Positions 35,340-43,892 of a stretch of 64,000 nucleotides of DNA are shown here, piece by piece (position 1 is the first letter of the stretch; every line of letters starts with the position of its first letter). The stretch comes from Larkinella punicea (GTDB lineage Bacteria > Bacteroidota > Bacteroidia > Cytophagales > Spirosomataceae). Both the position numbers and the translations under genes were made by a program. Where the stretch lies: positions 1-64,000 of the forward strand of contig NZ_QOWE01000034.1 of the NCBI RefSeq assembly GCF_003334855.1, given 5' to 3'. Below the pieces are notes generated by a model that was not told where the DNA came from, did no database searches, and saw nothing but the letters and a program-made list of their open reading frames with translations.

Positions 35340-36344
35340 TTAGTCAATTGGATTGTCAGTGAATATAGAAGGGTTTCGCTTGTCTTCCCTTAATTGAACC
35401 CACTTACCGTCAGGTCCGGATACATAACCAGTTGGAGCTTCGTTCCCATTAGGTTGAATCATAAGCAAGTTTGTACTTTCCATATTAGCTTCAAAAAAAT
35501 CCGCCTTTATAGAATTGTTGAGAAAATCAAAATATCGTCTACTTTTGATCAATTGAGGCTTTTGGACAGTTAATAAATACTTTGGCACATAGATGATTTC
35601 TTGAACCGGAAATTTTGTACCATTATGAGTAATATAAACCGGTTGCCAAATTGGGGGCTTTGTAGTAATCTTTGCAATAAATTCAAAATTCGATGTATTT
35701 AAATAAGCATCTTCAAGCTTTAATATCTCATCCATCATCTTGAACCGTGAATTGTCGAGATTATTAAATTCAATGAGTAGAATTAATTCAAGTGCCGAAT
35801 AGGGCTTTCCATCTAATTCTAGTGTTTTTAAATCTTCCGGTAGTACACCTCTTTTAACTGCCATTTGAGGATCGCTACCAAAAACAATTGCAAAATCTTT
35901 TATTTCCACTAATTCGTGAGTAATCTGGCGTAGTGAATCGGGCTCAATCCAATTTAAAAGGGCTTCAGCGGACACTTCTTTAATATTGTATAGTCGCACC
36001 CCACTATATTTGGCCGACTCTTCCGCTGCAGGCTGAAAACCACTCACTGAAACAACGATTACCCTATCAATACCCTCAAGACGCTCGCATTTTTTAGCGA
36101 ATGCATCAACCTTTTCGCCTGAAACAGGCTTTCCAAAGTCTTTACACTCAATTGCAATCACAAAATCTTCCCCATTCGCTTTAGTTTTAATGATAACATC
36201 AACCTGGCCTTTCCTTTTACTTCCTTTGTATGGAAGTCTTTTATTATGAAGTATCTGAGTATTGGGAACGTCTTTTAATGCTTCATGAAGCACTTTGACG
36301 AGTCTCTCTAAAGATTTTCCATCACTACTTTCCCTCTTTGCCAT
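35340..36344 (-). CDS. Mrr-like PD-(D/E)XK endonuclease-type protein
   Basis: The 334-residue protein has a restriction-endonuclease-like fold in its first 130 residues: SLERLVKVLHEAL (helix with E13), QVDVIIKTK (D49) and VIAIECKDFGKPVSGEKVDAF (E66-x-K68). This gives the D...ExK catalytic set. VIVVSVSGFQPAAEESAKYSGVRLYNI then completes the Mrr_cat pattern. The remaining 200 residues are unassigned. Full Mrr proteins usually have an N-terminal winged-helix DNA-binding domain, which is absent here; the C-terminal region may do that job. The start ATG lies 10 bp inside the right inverted repeat. A defence role is plausible but unproven. Confidence 0.83.
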   Translation of the reverse strand: MAKRESSDGKSLERLVKVLHEALKDVPNTQILHNKRLPYKGSKRKGQVDVIIKTKANGEDFVIAIECKDFGKPVSGEKVDAFAKKCERLEGIDRVIVVSVSGFQPAAEESAKYSGVRLYNIKEVSAEALLNWIEPDSLRQITHELVEIKDFAIVFGSDPQMAVKRGVLPEDLKTLELDGKPYSALELILLIEFNNLDNSRFKMMDEILKLEDAYLNTSNFEFIAKITTKPPIWQPVYITHNGTKFPVQEIIYVPKYLLTVQKPQLIKSRRYFDFLNNSIKADFFEANMESTNLLMIQPNGNEAPTGYVSGPDGKWVQLREDKRNPSIFTDNPID

Positions 36345-36353
36345 AGCCTAAAC

Positions 36354-36450
36354 TAGTCAACAATGTCGTCAACATGAAAGAAGGCAAGTAGTTAACTGTT
36401 TTATAGTCAAATACTTGCCTTCTTCAAAAGTGGTCCCACCGGGAATCGAA
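36354..36450 (-). repeat. Right inverted repeat of the tRNA-associated cassette
   Basis: This is the mirror of the left end. Reading inward on the minus strand: T-arm of tRNA-Arg (36450-36436), 11 bp including the tRNA acceptor end, a palindrome (36424-36378, GAAGGCAAGTA pairing with TACTTGCCTTC), then GTTGAC-N6-GTTGAC (36373-36368 and 36361-36356). Because it follows the tRNA, the palindrome may also terminate tRNA transcription. Confidence 0.88.
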
Positions 36451-36502
36451 CCCAGATCTAAAGTTTAGGAAACTTCTATTCTATCCGTTGAACTATGAGA
36501 CC
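36431..36502 (-). tRNA. tRNA-Arg (anticodon CCU)
   Basis: The 72-nt cloverleaf on the minus strand has acceptor arms GGTCTCA and TGGGACC, a D arm containing AACGGATAGA, and anticodon stem GAAGT/ACTTT with loop TTCCTAA. The anticodon is therefore CCT (CCU in RNA), reading AGG. The T arm is GGGTTCGATTCCC-like, with discriminator A. CCA is not encoded. It sits directly downstream of the hflX terminator on the same strand, and its 3' end is the outer part of the cassette's right repeat. Confidence 0.95.
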
Positions 36503-36504
36503 AG

Positions 36505-36540
36505 AAAAAACCTGGAAGGTCTTTCGGACCTTTCAGGTTT
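36505..36540 (-). terminator. Rho-independent terminator of hflX
   Basis: A 14-bp stem with one mismatch (36508-36521 with 36527-36540, 5-base loop) is followed on the minus strand by six T. It starts 39 bp after the hflX stop, and the tRNA gene begins immediately beyond the T-run. Confidence 0.88.
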
Positions 36541-36578
36541 GAATACTAGTATTATACGCAAAAATGCTTAGAAATCTG

Positions 36579-37847
36579 TTATTTACCAAAATTGCCGGTA
36601 TCATCGGCCTCCTCGGCCCAGTTGCCCAGCGGCACCTCCAGCCAGTTGGGGTAGATGGCGTAATGCTTCTCTTTCACCATGGCATACAGCAGGTTACGCA
36701 GCTCTTCGATGTTCTCGCGGGTCTCTGCCGAGATGAAAACGACATGCTCCGCTTTTTGCGTTAAATACGTCTTTTTTAAATAATCGAGGGCGGTTTGCTT
36801 CCGAATCGCCACCGGCAGATCGTCGTCAAAATCGTCCTCCTGGTGCATCCACTCGTCGCGCGGCTCAAACTGGTCTATTTTGTTGAAAACCAGTACCGTT
36901 GGTTTTTCACCCGCCGGGCCGCCAACCCCGATTTCCGTCAGAATATCGTTGACGATCCCAATGTGTTCTTCGAACGACGGATGGGAAACATCCACGACAT
37001 GCAACAGAATATCGGCTTCGCGCACCTCATCGAGCGTCGATTTGAAGGCTTCGACCAGCGTCGTGGGCAATTTGCGGATGAAACCGACGGTGTCGGTCAG
37101 CAGAAACGGGATGTTGCCCAGCACCACTTTGCGAACCGTGGAGTCGACCGTGGCGAACAGCTTGTTTTCGGCAAACACCTCCACTTTGGCGAGCGTCCGC
37201 ATCAGCGTTGACTTGCCCACGTTGGTGTAGCCCACCAGCGAAACCCGCACCAGCCGGTCCCGTTCCTTGCGCCGGGTGTAGCTCTGTTTATCAATTTTTT
37301 CCAGTTTTTCCTTCAGAAACGCGATCCGATCCTGCACAATCCGGCGGTCGGTTTCGAGTTCCTTTTCACCCGGACCCCGGGTTCCCACCCCGGCTTTCAT
37401 CCGGCTTAAGTGGGTCCACATCCGGGTCAGACGAGGGTACATGTATTGATACTGAGCGAGTTCAACCTGCAATTTCGACTGGGCGGTTTGCGCCCGCATC
37501 GCGAAGATGTCCAGAATCAACAAGCTCCGGTCCAGCACTTTGACGTCGGTGAAAGCCGCTTCCAGGTTTCGAACCTGCGAGGGCTTCAAATCGTCATCAA
37601 AAATGACCATATCGACCGGGTTATCAATCACGAATGTACGGATCTCTTCCAGTTTCCCTTTCCCTACATACGTTCGGGTGTCGGGCTGGTCGAGTTTCTG
37701 GATAAACGACTTGACGGTAATGACGCCCAGCGTCTGGGCCAGAAAGGCCAGTTCGTCCAGGTATTCCTGGGTTTTTTCGGCCGACTGCTTCTGCGTTACC
37801 AGGGCCACCAGCACCGCAGTTTCGGGCTGTTTGTGATTTTCAATCAT
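36579..37847 (-). CDS. hflX: Ribosome-associated GTPase HflX
   Basis: The 422-residue protein is full length. It has an N-terminal HflX domain (DQPDTRTYVGKGKLEEI, DMVIFDDDLKPSQVRNLE), a coiled linker (GPGEKELETDRRIVQDRIAFLKEKL), and a G domain with G1 SLVGYTNVGKSTLM, G3 LTDTVGFIRKLPTTL and G4 VFNKID. HflX binds the 50S subunit and splits stalled or heat-damaged ribosomes. It is followed by its own terminator and a tRNA gene on the same strand. The acidic C-terminus (WAEEADDTGNFGK) is ordinary for the group. Confidence 0.96.
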   Translation of the reverse strand: MIENHKQPETAVLVALVTQKQSAEKTQEYLDELAFLAQTLGVITVKSFIQKLDQPDTRTYVGKGKLEEIRTFVIDNPVDMVIFDDDLKPSQVRNLEAAFTDVKVLDRSLLILDIFAMRAQTAQSKLQVELAQYQYMYPRLTRMWTHLSRMKAGVGTRGPGEKELETDRRIVQDRIAFLKEKLEKIDKQSYTRRKERDRLVRVSLVGYTNVGKSTLMRTLAKVEVFAENKLFATVDSTVRKVVLGNIPFLLTDTVGFIRKLPTTLVEAFKSTLDEVREADILLHVVDVSHPSFEEHIGIVNDILTEIGVGGPAGEKPTVLVFNKIDQFEPRDEWMHQEDDFDDDLPVAIRKQTALDYLKKTYLTQKAEHVVFISAETRENIEELRNLLYAMVKEKHYAIYPNWLEVPLGNWAEEADDTGNFGK

Positions 37848-38116
37848 AGAGGAAACTAGTTAGGAAGGTACTGAACGGATCACAGCACCGATTCGACGCA
37901 CGAATCGCCGATCCCGGGTCCAATAACCTTAAATTACGTGAGAATAAAGAATATAACCGTGGAATACACAAACGGTTTTTAGCGGAAGCGGAAGGGGCCG
38001 AAATCGGCAAAGATGTTCATGGGCGTACTACCTTTAAGCGGTACAAAGTTACGCTTTTATTCTCAAAATAATAATACGTTTTCCTTAAACTTTCTTTTTT
38101 GGCTAAAATCTTTCAG

Positions 38117-38124
38117 TACATTTG
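38117..38124 (+). promoter_or_regulatory. Candidate -7 box upstream of the MATE gene
   Basis: TACATTTG fits TAnnTTTG exactly. The -33 partner is imperfect: TTTC at 38091-38094 with 22-bp spacing, or TTTG at 38098-38101 with 15. Transcription from here would give a leader of about 155 nt before the MATE start. Confidence 0.45.
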
Positions 38125-38145
38125 CAGTCTCAAAGCGAAAAGCCC

Positions 38146-38166
38146 ATGAACACCCTCACCCGCTAA
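38146..38166 (+). promoter_or_regulatory. Possible leader peptide in the MATE 5' leader
   Basis: ATG AAC ACC CTC ACC CGC TAA (MNTLTR) begins about 15 bp after the probable transcription start. It is followed by a weak hairpin ATCGTC/GACGAT (38190-38195 with 38210-38215). The rest of the 37848-38282 gap holds no gene that I can see. A six-codon frame may be chance; its position suggests a regulatory leader. Confidence 0.35.
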
Positions 38167-38282
38167 GGGTCCCCTCCACGTCTCCTTCAATCGTCCTGTC
38201 TGACTGACCGACGATCTGACATTTCCTTATTCAAGCTGTGTATTACCCGGCGATTCTGTCGCCTGTTTCCCATTTTCATGCC

Positions 38283-39668
38283 ATGACGAAATTTTTTCGC
38301 CTGTTACTAGCCGCTTTGCGCGGTACAGAAAATCACTATACCTCCGGTAGCATCAACCGGGCCATTTTCATGCTGTCGGTTCCGATGGTCCTGGAGATGG
38401 TGATGGAGTCCCTTTTTGCGGTCGTAGACGTCTTTTTTGTCGCCAAAATCAGTACGGAAGCCGTCGCCACCGTCGGCCTGACCGAGTCGGTTCTGACCAT
38501 TGTCTATTCCATCGCCATTGGCTTGAGTACGGCCGCTACGGCCCTGGTGTCCCGGCGCGTCGGCGAAGGCAATGCGCGCGAAGCCGGCAAGTCAGTGGCG
38601 CAGGTGATTCTGGTTTCCATTGGAATTGCCCTGGTCATCGGAATTCCGGGGGCGGTTTTTTCGCAAGACATTCTGCGGCTGATGGGCGGGAATGAGCAGC
38701 TCATTGCCAACGGCTCCGGTTTTACACGGATGATTTTCGCGAGTTCACCCGCCATTATTCTGCTGTATACCCTGAGCGGGTGTTTGCGGGGCGCGGGGGA
38801 AGCTTCCACGGCCATGCGGTCGCTCTGGATTGCCAACGGACTCAACATTGCGCTGTGTCCCATTTTCATCTTTGGCTGGGGGCCAATTCCCGAGATGGGC
38901 GTGGTCGGTTCCGCCATTGCCACCACGATTGGCCGCTCGGCGGGGGCGGTTTACCAATTATATAGTCTGATGCGAAACGGCCGCATCGTTCAAGTCGCTG
39001 CCACTGATTTTCGCCCGCATACCGGCATCATCCGCAACCTGCTGGGCATCGCTGCCGGCGGAACGGCGCAGTTTCTGGTGGGTTCGGCGAGTTGGGTTTT
39101 TCTGACGCGGATCCTCTCGACCTTCGGCAGCGATGTCGTTGCGGGCTATACGATTGCCATTCGGATCATGATTTTTACGATCATGCCGTCGTGGGGCATG
39201 GCGAACGCAGCCGCAACGCTCGTTGGTCAGAACCTCGGCGCGGGACAACCCGAGCGGGCCGAAACCTCGGCCTGGCGGGCGGCTTTCTGTAACATGCTGT
39301 TTCTGCTCGGGGTCGGTATATTGTTCTACACGGGTGCCAGCGAAATCGTCGGCCTGTTCAACCGCGACCCGAAGGTGGTGGAGATCGCGGTGCAGTGCCT
39401 GCGGATTTTCTGTCTGGGCTACGTTTTTTTCGCCTACGGCATGGTCATCAGCCAGGCACTGAACGGAGCCGGGGATACCCGAACGCCAACGCTCATCAAC
39501 GTGGTCTGTTTCTGGGTGATCGAAATACCGCTGGCGTATCTGCTGGCGAATACATTTAACTGGGGACCGGAAGGTGTGTTCTGGTCGGTGGCCTTCAGTG
39601 AATCGTTGCTGGCGGTGATTGCGGTTTTGGTTTTCCGGCGGGGACGCTGGAAATTGGTGAAGGTGTAA
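38283..39668 (+). CDS. MATE family efflux transporter
   Basis: Starting at MTKFFRLLLAALRGTENHYT, the protein has 461 residues with twelve hydrophobic helices arranged as two six-helix halves. The MatE hallmarks are present: SINRAIFMLSVPMVLEMVMESLFAVVDVFFV, GLSTAATALVSRRVGEGN, and in the second half WGMANAAATLVGQNLGAGQPERAE. It exports cationic drugs or metabolites with sodium or proton antiport. A GTG codon 15 codons upstream is a weaker start. It has a long leader with a possible six-codon peptide. Confidence 0.94.
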   Translation: MTKFFRLLLAALRGTENHYTSGSINRAIFMLSVPMVLEMVMESLFAVVDVFFVAKISTEAVATVGLTESVLTIVYSIAIGLSTAATALVSRRVGEGNAREAGKSVAQVILVSIGIALVIGIPGAVFSQDILRLMGGNEQLIANGSGFTRMIFASSPAIILLYTLSGCLRGAGEASTAMRSLWIANGLNIALCPIFIFGWGPIPEMGVVGSAIATTIGRSAGAVYQLYSLMRNGRIVQVAATDFRPHTGIIRNLLGIAAGGTAQFLVGSASWVFLTRILSTFGSDVVAGYTIAIRIMIFTIMPSWGMANAAATLVGQNLGAGQPERAETSAWRAAFCNMLFLLGVGILFYTGASEIVGLFNRDPKVVEIAVQCLRIFCLGYVFFAYGMVISQALNGAGDTRTPTLINVVCFWVIEIPLAYLLANTFNWGPEGVFWSVAFSESLLAVIAVLVFRRGRWKLVKV

Positions 39669-39675
39669 CAAAATT

Positions 39676-39709
39676 CGGTCAGCGGTTTTTCAGCACAAAC
39701 CGCTGACCG
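39676..39709 (-). terminator. Hairpin between converging genes
   Basis: A perfect 13-bp stem (39676-39688 with 39697-39709, 8-base loop) lies between the MATE gene and the converging small gene. On the minus strand the stem is followed by AATTTTG, a weak U-tract; on the plus strand there is none. Confidence 0.6.
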
Positions 39710-39726
39710 GCCTTCGCCCGGTTACA

Positions 39727-39978
39727 TTAGGTACTTAAAATCTGCAAATACGTTAGTCTCAGTTCCTGTAGGTTCGCGGCTATGGGTGCACCGTCGAACG
39801 CTTCCAGCGGCAAATCGGTTCGTTTTCCTTCCCGATCAATCAGGAACGCCGAAATTATCTGAAAACCAGCAGTATACAATTGATTGACGAGTTCCATTTG
39901 ATGGTCGATCTCCGTTGAGAAGAGCTTAACCGTGAACTTCTCGCCGTGCGACGACAACAGGGAGATGTAAAGCCACAT
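39727..39978 (-). CDS. Small hypothetical protein (83 aa)
   Basis: The 83-residue protein begins MWLYISLLSSHGEKFTVKLF and contains STEIDHQMELVNQLYTAGF and LIDREGKRTDLPLEAFDG. It looks like a compact soluble alpha/beta protein and has no signal peptide despite the hydrophobic start. The mix of conserved-looking segments and a hairpin terminator supports it being real. No family is recognised. Confidence 0.62.
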   Translation of the reverse strand: MWLYISLLSSHGEKFTVKLFSTEIDHQMELVNQLYTAGFQIISAFLIDREGKRTDLPLEAFDGAPIAANLQELRLTYLQILST

Positions 39979-40252
39979 GAAAGTAAGGGTAGGATGGTAT
40001 CACTAAACCCTGACAAATTTGAAGCCACGGCGGTCGGTAAACGGAAATAGTGAGTGAATGGTCCCTGGATACATAAATATTTAGCGTGGTGAGGAGTCAA
40101 TCCTGTGTAGTTACAATCAAAGCTGTATTATTTTACGAAAAATCAGTCTTTTCCAATGAACCTTCGGTAAAACCTGATTTTTACAAACTTTTCCCTAAAC
40201 TTGCTGCATTGTTCACCAGTTTCGAAACCCCATCCTGCATTTTTTGGGACCC

Positions 40253-43200
40253 ATGAAAGATTACATTCGCCCGATTAATCGCCTGCTCGTCGCCAACCGG
40301 GGCGAAATCGCCATCCGCATCATGCGGGCCGCTACCGAGTTAGGAATCACTACCGTCGCCGTTTACACCTACGAAGACCGGTATTCACTTCACCGTTACA
40401 AAGCCGATGAAGCCTACCAGATTGGTCGCGACGACGAACCGCTGAAACCCTATCTGGACATTGAAGGCATCATCAAGCTGGCGAAACACAAAAAAATCGA
40501 TGCCATTCATCCGGGCTATGGCTTTTTGTCGGAGAACGTGACGCTGGCGCGCCGGTGCCGGGAAGAAGGCATCATTTTCGTGGGACCGACGCCGGAAGCC
40601 ATGGAAGCGCTGGGCGATAAAGTCCGGGCCAAAAACCTGGCGACCAAAGCCGACGTGCCGATGATTCCCGACAGCCGGATCGATATATCAGACTACGCCA
40701 TCGCGATTTCCGAAGCCAAACGAATCGGTTTTCCGGTGATGATCAAAGCCGTTGCCGGTGGGGGAGGACGTGGTATGCGCGTGGTTCGGGAAGAAGGGGA
40801 ATTTGAGAAGTCCTTCAACGAAGCCCGCAACGAAGCGAAGAATGCTTTTGGAGATGATACCATTTTTCTGGAAAAATTCGTCATCGATCCCAAGCACATC
40901 GAAGTGCAGTTGCTGGGCGATACGCACGGAAATATTGTCCACCTCTACGAACGGGATTGCTCGGTACAACGTCGTTTTCAGAAGGTTGTCGAAGTGGCAC
41001 CCTCGTTTGGACTGAAACAGCAAACGAAAAATAAACTGTATGAATATGCCCTGAAAATCGGGCGTCAGGCCAATTATTCCAATGCCGGTACGGTGGAATT
41101 TCTGGTCGATAAACAGGAAAATATCTACTTTATCGAAGTCAATCCGCGGATTCAGGTCGAGCACACCATCACGGAGGAAGTGACCGGTATCGATCTGGTG
41201 CGGACACAGATTCTGATTGCGATGGGGTATAAATTGTCGGACAACGGCATTTACATCAACCACCAGGACGAGATTCCGCTGAACGGCTACGCCATCCAGT
41301 GCCGGATTACGACGGAAGACCCCGCCAACGGGTTTCGTCCCGACTTCGGAACCATCATCGCCTACCGCAACGCGGCCGGTTTTGGCATTCGGCTCGACGA
41401 AGGCAGTTCGTATCCCGGCGTGAAAATTTCGCCGTATTTCGATTCGATGATCGTGAAGGTTTCGGCGCGGGGCCGAACGCTTCGCGGAGCCACCCAACGG
41501 CTCAAACGGGCATTGGTCGAATTCCGGATTCGCGGAGTAAAAACCAACATCCCGTTCCTGCTGAACGTGATCGATCACCCGATTTTCCAGGCGGGTGATG
41601 CCAGGGTGTCGTTCATCGAAAACCACCCCGAACTGTTTGACCTCCGCAAACCGAAAGACCGCTCGACGCGCGCGCTGAATTACCTGGCAGATGTGATCGT
41701 CAACGGGAATCCGGAAGTGAAAGTGAAACCGGGATCGAAAGGGCCTACCCAAAAATTCCGGACGCCGATTATTCCGATTTTCGACCGGTTTGGCGACTAT
41801 CCGAAAGGAAACAAAGACCGTTTGACGGAACTGGGACGCGATAAGTTTGTGGAGTGGGTGCGCGATCAGAAACCGGTTTTGTATACCGATACCACCTTCC
41901 GCGACGGCCACCAGTCGTTGCTCGCAACGCGGGTACGGACGAAAGATCTGCTGAATGTGGCCGAAGGTTTCGCCAAAAACCACCCGGAATTGTTCTCGAT
42001 GGAAGTCTGGGGGGGCGCAACATTTGATGTAGCCATGCGGTTTTTGCACGAAAATCCGTGGACGCGTTTGAAGAAATTCCGCGAGGCCATGCCGAACATG
42101 CTCCTGCAAATGCTGTTTCGCGGTTCCAATGCCGTCGGATATTCCGCTTATCCGGACAATCTGATTGAGAAATTCGTAGAGAAATCGTGGGAGTCCGGCA
42201 TCGACGTTTTCCGGATTTTCGACTCCCTGAACTGGGTCGAAGCTATGAAAGTTAGCATCAAAGCTGTTCGGGAACGCACCGATGCGTTGGCCGAAGCCGC
42301 GATTTGCTACACCGGCGACATGCTGGCTCCCGATCAGAAGAAATACACCTTACAGTATTACCTCGATATGGCCCGCCAGTTGGAGGACGAAGGGGCGCAT
42401 TTGCTGGCCATCAAGGACATGGCCGGTTTGCTGAAACCGCTGGCGGCCGAGGTGCTGGTGCGGGAACTGAAGCAAGCCGTCAGCATCCCGGTTCACCTGC
42501 ACACGCACGACACCTCGTCGATTCAGGCGGCAACCTATCTGAAAGCCGTTGATGCCGGGGTCGATATTGTGGATTGTGCGCTTGGCGCTTTGTCGGGGCT
42601 GACGTCACAACCGAATTTTAACTCAGTGGTGGCAATGTTGCAGGGACACGAGCGTGAAAGTGAAATTAACCTGAATTCGCTGAATGCCTATTCCAACTAC
42701 TGGGAAGATGTTCGGGAATGGTATTATCCGTTTGAGTCGGGCATGAAGGCCGGCAGTGCGGAGGTCTACCAGAACGAAATACCGGGTGGGCAATACTCGA
42801 ACCTGAAACCGCAGTCGATTGCGCTGGGTCTGGGCGACAAGTTCGAAACGTTGAAGAAAAACTACGTGGTTGTCAACAAGATGTTCGGGGATATTGTCAA
42901 GGTGACACCATCGTCGAAAGTGGTGGGCGACATGGCGCTGTTCATGACGTCCAACAACCTGACGGCGGAGGATGTCATGAAGAAAGGCGCATCGCTTTCA
43001 TTCCCGGAATCGGTCAAAGGCTTCTTCAAAGGTGAGTTGGGTCAACCCTACGGCGGTTTTCCGTCGGAAATTCAGGAGATCGTTTTGAAAGGCGAAGAAC
43101 CGCTGACCGGTCGTCCGAATGAAAAACTGAGCCCGATTAATTTTGAGGAAGACTTCAAAAAGTTTGAAGAGAAATTTCCGATGAACGAGGGCTTTCTGGA

Positions 43201-43714
43201 TTACCTCTCGTACCAGATGTATCCGAAAGTCTACGAAGAGTACTACAAGGCCGTTCAGCAACACGGTGATGTCAGCATCATTCCAACCCCGGCGTTTTTG
43301 TACGGTTTGAAGGAAAACGAGGAAATCCTGATCGAGATCGATGAGGGCAAAAATATTCTCGTGCGGCTGCTGTATGTGTCGGAACCCGACGAACACGGTA
43401 ACCGGATGGTGACGTTTGAACTCAACGGCCAAAGCCGCCAGGTTCAGGTGCGCGACCGGTCGCAGAAAGTCGAGTTTGAGGCCAATGCCAAAGTCAGCAA
43501 GGACGGCGACGTGGGTTCTCCGCTACAAGGCCGTCTGACCAAGATTCTGGTCAAACCGGGTGATGTCATTGCCAAAAACCAGCCGTTGTTCGTCATCGAA
43601 GCCATGAAAATGGAAAGCATCGTGGCCGCACCCAAAGCCGGAACCGTCAAGCAGGTGATCCTGAAAGAGGGAACGGTGGTGGTGCAGGACGACTGGGTCG
43701 TGGAATTGGCGTAA
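40253..43714 (+). CDS. pyc: Pyruvate carboxylase
   Basis: Starting at MKDYIRPINRLLVANRGEIA, the product has 1153 residues, the normal length of single-chain pyruvate carboxylase. It contains biotin carboxylase (about 9-460, with KAVAGGGGRGMRVV and FIEVNPRIQVEHTITEEVTG), the carboxyltransferase domain (from about 540, TFRDGHQSLLATRVR), a PYC_OADA domain, and a biotinyl domain with the biotin-accepting Lys in VIEAMKMES. It converts pyruvate and bicarbonate to oxaloacetate with ATP in the cytosol. A TTG start three codons upstream is less likely. It stands alone; REP-like repeats follow. Confidence 0.97.
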   Translation: MKDYIRPINRLLVANRGEIAIRIMRAATELGITTVAVYTYEDRYSLHRYKADEAYQIGRDDEPLKPYLDIEGIIKLAKHKKIDAIHPGYGFLSENVTLARRCREEGIIFVGPTPEAMEALGDKVRAKNLATKADVPMIPDSRIDISDYAIAISEAKRIGFPVMIKAVAGGGGRGMRVVREEGEFEKSFNEARNEAKNAFGDDTIFLEKFVIDPKHIEVQLLGDTHGNIVHLYERDCSVQRRFQKVVEVAPSFGLKQQTKNKLYEYALKIGRQANYSNAGTVEFLVDKQENIYFIEVNPRIQVEHTITEEVTGIDLVRTQILIAMGYKLSDNGIYINHQDEIPLNGYAIQCRITTEDPANGFRPDFGTIIAYRNAAGFGIRLDEGSSYPGVKISPYFDSMIVKVSARGRTLRGATQRLKRALVEFRIRGVKTNIPFLLNVIDHPIFQAGDARVSFIENHPELFDLRKPKDRSTRALNYLADVIVNGNPEVKVKPGSKGPTQKFRTPIIPIFDRFGDYPKGNKDRLTELGRDKFVEWVRDQKPVLYTDTTFRDGHQSLLATRVRTKDLLNVAEGFAKNHPELFSMEVWGGATFDVAMRFLHENPWTRLKKFREAMPNMLLQMLFRGSNAVGYSAYPDNLIEKFVEKSWESGIDVFRIFDSLNWVEAMKVSIKAVRERTDALAEAAICYTGDMLAPDQKKYTLQYYLDMARQLEDEGAHLLAIKDMAGLLKPLAAEVLVRELKQAVSIPVHLHTHDTSSIQAATYLKAVDAGVDIVDCALGALSGLTSQPNFNSVVAMLQGHERESEINLNSLNAYSNYWEDVREWYYPFESGMKAGSAEVYQNEIPGGQYSNLKPQSIALGLGDKFETLKKNYVVVNKMFGDIVKVTPSSKVVGDMALFMTSNNLTAEDVMKKGASLSFPESVKGFFKGELGQPYGGFPSEIQEIVLKGEEPLTGRPNEKLSPINFEEDFKKFEEKFPMNEGFLDYLSYQMYPKVYEEYYKAVQQHGDVSIIPTPAFLYGLKENEEILIEIDEGKNILVRLLYVSEPDEHGNRMVTFELNGQSRQVQVRDRSQKVEFEANAKVSKDGDVGSPLQGRLTKILVKPGDVIAKNQPLFVIEAMKMESIVAAPKAGTVKQVILKEGTVVVQDDWVVELA

Positions 43715-43729
43715 CCGAAAAATTAAAAA

Positions 43730-43848
43730 CAATCCCGTCGGGATGATTCATTTTGTAGCAAGCGTGTCCGTAGAAAACCAAACAATCCCGTAGGGATGGA
43801 TGACCGATCGCGTAGTTACAAGATGAACCATCCCTACGGGATTCATCC
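43730..43848. repeat. Cluster of REP-like palindromic units
   Basis: Three copies of a unit containing AATCCCGT(A/C)GGGATG occur: two in direct orientation (43730 and 43783 onward) and one inverted (about 43827-43846, CCATCCCTACGGGATTCATC). Each copy is itself a short palindrome. They sit in the pyc - selW gap, like REP elements moved by REP-associated tyrosine transposases; no such transposase is in the window. Confidence 0.75.
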
Positions 43849-43873
43849 GCCATATAAGTGGACATGGTTCCGC

Positions 43874-43892
43874 AAAAGCCCCCTTTAGGGGG
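43874..43892 (-). terminator. Short GC hairpin overlapping a stop codon
   Basis: A CCCCC/GGGGG stem (43879-43883 with 43888-43892, loop TTTA) is followed by four T on the minus strand. The stop codon of the SelW-like gene (43885-43887) lies in the loop. Confidence 0.5.

Larger units (their letters stand above)
34672..36450. mobile_element. Inverted-repeat-bounded cassette at tRNA-Arg with a nuclease gene and no recombinase
   Basis: A 1779-bp segment is bounded by 97-bp inverted repeats (34672-34768 and 36354-36450) that align without gaps. The outermost 15 bp of both ends are the T-arm sequence TTCGATTCCCGGTGG; at the right end this is part of the intact tRNA-Arg gene. Inside are two minus-strand genes, a PD-(D/E)XK nuclease-like gene and an unknown gene. 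Both are AT-rich relative to the flanks. There is no transposase or integrase, so if mobile the element must be moved in trans. It is called as a mobile element from structure only. Confidence 0.7.

Noticed and set aside
40688-42109. A 473-codon open frame on the minus strand inside pyc
   Set aside because: It is the mirror of a conserved, high-GC coding frame. The translation is rich in Arg, His and Phe with no recognisable domain, while the plus-strand pyruvate carboxylase is complete and canonical.
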